Shown piece after piece: positions 61,572 through 64,000 of a stretch of DNA of 64,000 nucleotides. Below the pieces are notes generated by a model. That model made no database searches and had not been told where the DNA came from. It saw only the letters and a program-made list of their open reading frames with translations. Source of the DNA: Peribacillus simplex (GTDB taxonomy: Bacteria; Bacillota; Bacilli; Bacillales; DSM-1321); contig NZ_CP126106.1 of the NCBI RefSeq assembly GCF_030123325.1, forward strand, positions 3,686,001-3,750,000. The letters run 5' to 3'. The translations under genes were made by a program, and so were the position numbers. The number at the start of each line of letters is the position of its first letter. Position 1 is the first letter of the stretch.

Positions 61572-62219
61572 TCAATGACCCAATAAACTTACGACATTTT
61601 TCATTAAAGAAGGGGATAGATACGCTTCAAACGCAGCAGCCGTAATCAAAAATAACCCCGACAAAACCAATGAGAAAATATATCGTGAAATTATCGGCTT
61701 CAGCGGTTCGCGAACCTGCTTTAGGAAAATCCGGCTGATCATTTTCATTGATAGTGAGACCGCAAGGACGGTTATGACGATGAATATCGGGACGATGAAT
61801 ATATTTTGGGGCAGAATGGCGACAAACGATAATAAGAACCCGCTCCATCCCATTTGATTGACTAAAAAGCCGACTGTAAATCCAACAACCATTCCTTTTA
61901 TAAATAACAAAACCAGGATGACAGGCAAACCGATGACCGATATTCCGAGAATCCAGATGACCCCGATATATTTTATATTATGCATAATACTTTGGCTGAA
62001 CATATCATGCGAAGATGCAAATTCACCCTTGGATACTTGTCCGAAAAATTGCGATAAATAATAGAACAAGTCTTCCTTTTGGGTAAAGCTCAAACTATTC
62101 ACCAATATTGCCCCAAAAATGACACCCATCAAAAAAAGCACAGTGATAAAGACATATAATGAGGAATGTTCGTTAATATGTTTCATTACGGCATTTTGTA
62201 CGACAGATTTTTTTTTCAT
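61572..62219 (-). CDS. spoIIM: Stage II sporulation protein M
   Basis: A 215-aa membrane protein with about five helices, starting at MKKKSVVQNAVMKH behind GGGAGG. SpoIIM is part of the SpoIID-P-M engulfment machine in the mother cell. A SigE-type promoter is positioned about 30 bp upstream. Location next to fur matches B. subtilis. Confidence 0.93.
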   Translation of the reverse strand: MKKKSVVQNAVMKHINEHSSLYVFITVLFLMGVIFGAILVNSLSFTQKEDLFYYLSQFFGQVSKGEFASSHDMFSQSIMHNIKYIGVIWILGISVIGLPVILVLLFIKGMVVGFTVGFLVNQMGWSGFLLSFVAILPQNIFIVPIFIVITVLAVSLSMKMISRIFLKQVREPLKPIISRYIFSLVLSGLFLITAAAFEAYLSPSLMKNVVSLLGH

Positions 62220-62247
62220 CTTTCATCCTCCCAACTCCGCTTACTAG

Positions 62248-62276
62248 AATCTATGTTTTCACTCTCTCATTTATGC
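62248..62276 (-). promoter_or_regulatory. SigE promoter of spoIIM
   Basis: GCATAAA, 14-bp spacer and CATAGATT on the minus strand match SigE spacing and CATANNNT. Confidence 0.7.
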
Positions 62277-62358
62277 TAAGAAAACTTTCCCCATCAGCCG
62301 AACGGCTTTAACCTAATTTGTGTTATAATTTTCCATATCGATGATATGGAGGCAGGAT

Positions 62359-62922
62359 ATGAAAGCTATATTAATGGATTTTCCCGAAAAAATTGAAACC
62401 CCACGATTATATCTAAGACCTTGTCAGCCTGGCGACGGCCTGGACCTTTACGAAGCCATTGTCCATTCTAAACCTGAATTGAAACAGTGGCTGCCGTTTG
62501 CACATCAAGATATTTCGTTGGAAACTTCTGAACAGAACGTCCTTAAGTCCTTTGCGGACTTTATTTAAAAAGAGGATATCAGACTCCATATTTATAGGAA
62601 AGAAGACGATCAATTCATCGGCTCCACGGGTCTGCACCGAATTAACTGGGATATCCCTAAATTCGAAATTGGCTATTGGATTGATACGAGATACAGTAAA
62701 CTAGGCTACATAACCGAGGCGGTGGAAAAGTTAACTAAATTTGCCTTTTACCATTATGGCGCAAAACGAGTCGAAATCCGCTGTGACCCTAATAATATTG
62801 CCAGCAAACAGATTCCCGAGAGGCTGGGATATACTCTTGAAGGTATTTTGCGTAATGACTGCCTTAGTGCAGACGGCAAGGAAGTGCGGGACACTTCCAT
62901 TTATGCAAAAACAACAAACTAA
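62359..62922 (+). pseudogene. GNAT (RimJ/RimL-type) acetyltransferase with in-frame stop
   Basis: ATG 62359 follows GGAGGCAGGAT. The frame reads MKAILMDFPEKIETPRLYL to ADFI, meets TAA at 62566-62568 (codon 70), then continues in the same frame as KEDIRLHIYRKEDDQFIG, LHRINWDIPKFEIGYWID, LGYITEAVEKL, RVEIRCDPNNIASKQIPERLGYTLEG and ends YAKTTN. The parts match a complete RimL-like N-acetyltransferase, including the acetyl-CoA region (RYSKLGYITEA). One base change (for example CAA, AAA or GAA to TAA) explains the break. A short 69-aa product, or a second start at 62722, cannot be a full enzyme. Confidence 0.9.
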
Positions 62923-62959
62923 AAAAGTCCTGACAGATCTCATCTGTCAGGACTTTTTT
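62921..62959. terminator. Bidirectional terminator after the GNAT pseudogene
   Basis: AAAAAAGTCCTGACAGAT and its complement form an 18-bp stem with a 3-nt loop, shared with the convergent gene. Confidence 0.9.
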
Positions 62960-64000
62960 CAGGTTAATTCCTTTTTGACCTTTCCGTACTTTCCTCCGCC
63001 CCCCACTTCAAAAGAAAGCGTCCCTTTTCTGGCAGAATCGATGTAGCACGCCAATTTTTCAGGAACGATTTCCTTAAGCTGTTCAAGCGTAACTTCATGA
63101 AGGATATTCATCTCAGTTCCAAATGCCGCCAGCAGTTTTTCCATGGATTTAGGTCCGAGTCCTGGGATGAAATCGAGTGGCACTTGATGGATATACGGCG
63201 GCCTTTCCCTTCCGTTTCTCCCGTCCAACTCGGAAATGGAGAGTTCTTCGATCCTGGACGATACCCCTTTAATAATGGATTTATTACCACACTCGGGACA
63301 TTGTTCATCATCCCTCAATACCTGGTGTAAACACCCTGAACATACGGTTTGATGATACTTTCCCAATAAGGGGTTCAATCCATAATTAACGGTCACCCTA
63401 CGATTCCCTTTTTCTTTAAGGGCTTTTGCCAGCTCATAGAAACTTGGTTCTTCAAGCAGAACTTTTTGATATTCACGGGCGATTTTCCCAAGCGAATGGG
63501 CATCGGAATTTGTCACGAATACATAGGAGTCCAACTCCTCGATATCCTTGACCATTTCTGTATCTGAACTTAAACCAAGTTCGATCGCATCAATTAGCTT
63601 CGGATCGAATACTTCTGTCAGACTGGATCGCACCCCTTTCCCATATAAGCTTTTAAATGGGGTAAAAACATGTGCCGGGATAAACAGGCCGCCCAGTGAC
63701 TTCACGATCTTTTGCAGCGTTCTTCCATCACAATAAATCCTTTGGGAGCTCAAGGTGATATTTTTAACATGTCCGCTCATCCATGAGGAGAATTCCTTCA
63801 TCGCTTTTAAAGTGGGAAAATAGGCGAGGACATGGATCGGTCCATTACAATTCTGATCATATATTTCAATCTCCGTGCCTGGAATGATGGTTGTATTCTT
63901 GTATTGAAGTCCGCCTTCAATCTTTTCCGTGATTTCGCCATCAAGAATCCCCGCTTCGATCTCTTCGATTATTTCAGGAGAATGGCAATCGATTATCCCG
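62959..64000 (-). CDS. yqxK: YqxK/endonuclease Q-like PHP-domain protein, N-terminus cut by window edge
   Basis: The open frame extends to the right edge (about 346 residues visible). The PHP-type part has IIDCHSPEII, PGTEIEIYD, GPIHVLAYFP, LFIPAHVFTPF and VTNSDAHSLG, carrying metal-binding His and Asp. A zinc ribbon (CSGCLHQV, CPECGN) and a C-terminal helix-hairpin-helix (FIPGLGPKSMEKLLAAFG) follow. This is the EndoQ-related architecture, linked to cleavage at deaminated bases in archaea and some bacilli. The function here is inferred. Confidence 0.88.
   Translation of the reverse strand, partial: GIIDCHSPEIIEEIEAGILDGEITEKIEGGLQYKNTTIIPGTEIEIYDQNCNGPIHVLAYFPTLKAMKEFSSWMSGHVKNITLSSQRIYCDGRTLQKIVKSLGGLFIPAHVFTPFKSLYGKGVRSSLTEVFDPKLIDAIELGLSSDTEMVKDIEELDSYVFVTNSDAHSLGKIAREYQKVLLEEPSFYELAKALKEKGNRRVTVNYGLNPLLGKYHQTVCSGCLHQVLRDDEQCPECGNKSIIKGVSSRIEELSISELDGRNGRERPPYIHQVPLDFIPGLGPKSMEKLLAAFGTEMNILHEVTLEQLKEIVPEKLACYIDSARKGTLSFEVGGGGKYGKVKKELT

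Noticed and set aside
1..64000. CRISPR arrays, tRNA/rRNA genes, insertion sequences or prophage genes
   Set aside because: I saw no regularly spaced repeats, cloverleaf-type sequences, transposase or phage proteins; the only tyrosine recombinase is the housekeeping XerD.

Overview
The window is chromosomal DNA of an endospore-forming Bacillota. Gene order closely follows the Bacillus subtilis 168 stretch gpsA-der-ypf-ypb-res-ypu-lysA-spoVA-spoIIA-fur-spoIIM. AT-rich sequence, purine-rich ribosome-binding sites, and sleB/ypeB, sigF and spoVA genes point to Bacillaceae. Departures from B. subtilis (plsC beside cmk, a sodF/ahpC/reductase cassette, a YjcZ-type peptide, a B12-type MerR regulator) suggest a Peribacillus/Priestia-like lineage, which I cannot fix to species. 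Most genes lie on the minus strand; plus-strand genes are ypzI, fer, serA, the YjcZ peptide, ypuF, ypuA and a broken GNAT gene. I saw no rRNA, tRNA, prophage, insertion sequence or CRISPR array.

Layout: 1-8 kb holds the end of gpsA, der, yphA, ypzI, fni, an S1-type protein, plsC, cmk, ypfB and a frameshifted ypfA (PilZ flagellar brake). 8-15 kb holds the germination pair ypeB/sleB, prsW, ansA, ypdA and a glutamate dehydrogenase. 15-22 kb holds the MecA paralog, a CarH-like MerR/B12 regulator, ypbG-ypbF-ypbE-ypbD, a RecQ-type helicase disrupted by an 8-bp tandem duplication, and ypbB. 22-26 kb holds fer (Fur-box promoter), ribU with an FMN riboswitch, and serA. 26-35 kb holds rsiX/sigX, resEDCBA and rluB. 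35-44 kb holds spmBA-dacB, then an oxidative-stress cassette (domain-permuted AhpF-like reductase, AhpC with a PerR box, SodF), then ypuI, an unknown gene and scpBA.

The right third holds ypuF, ribT, ypuA, lysA, a short spoVA operon (AA, AB, AEA, AF; no AC, AD or AEB), a purine permease, dacF-spoIIAA-spoIIAB-sigF, the nucleoside-catabolism operon deoB-punA-pdp, xerD, yqzK, fur, spoIIM, a nonsense-disrupted acetyltransferase and the C-terminal part of a YqxK/EndoQ-like protein. Candidate promoters fit the sporulation cascade: SigH before spoIIAA, SigF/G before dacF, SigE before dacB and spoIIM, SigG before spoVAA. Iron and peroxide control are visible as a Fur box (fer) and a PerR box (ahpC), with fur itself in the window.

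I found no clearly new multi-gene system. The best leads are the permuted reductase/peroxiredoxin pair, the CarH-like regulator, the unknown gene beside scpB, the reduced spoVA operon, and three disrupted genes, one by a potentially reversible 8-bp duplication. All promoter and operator calls are motif reading by eye.
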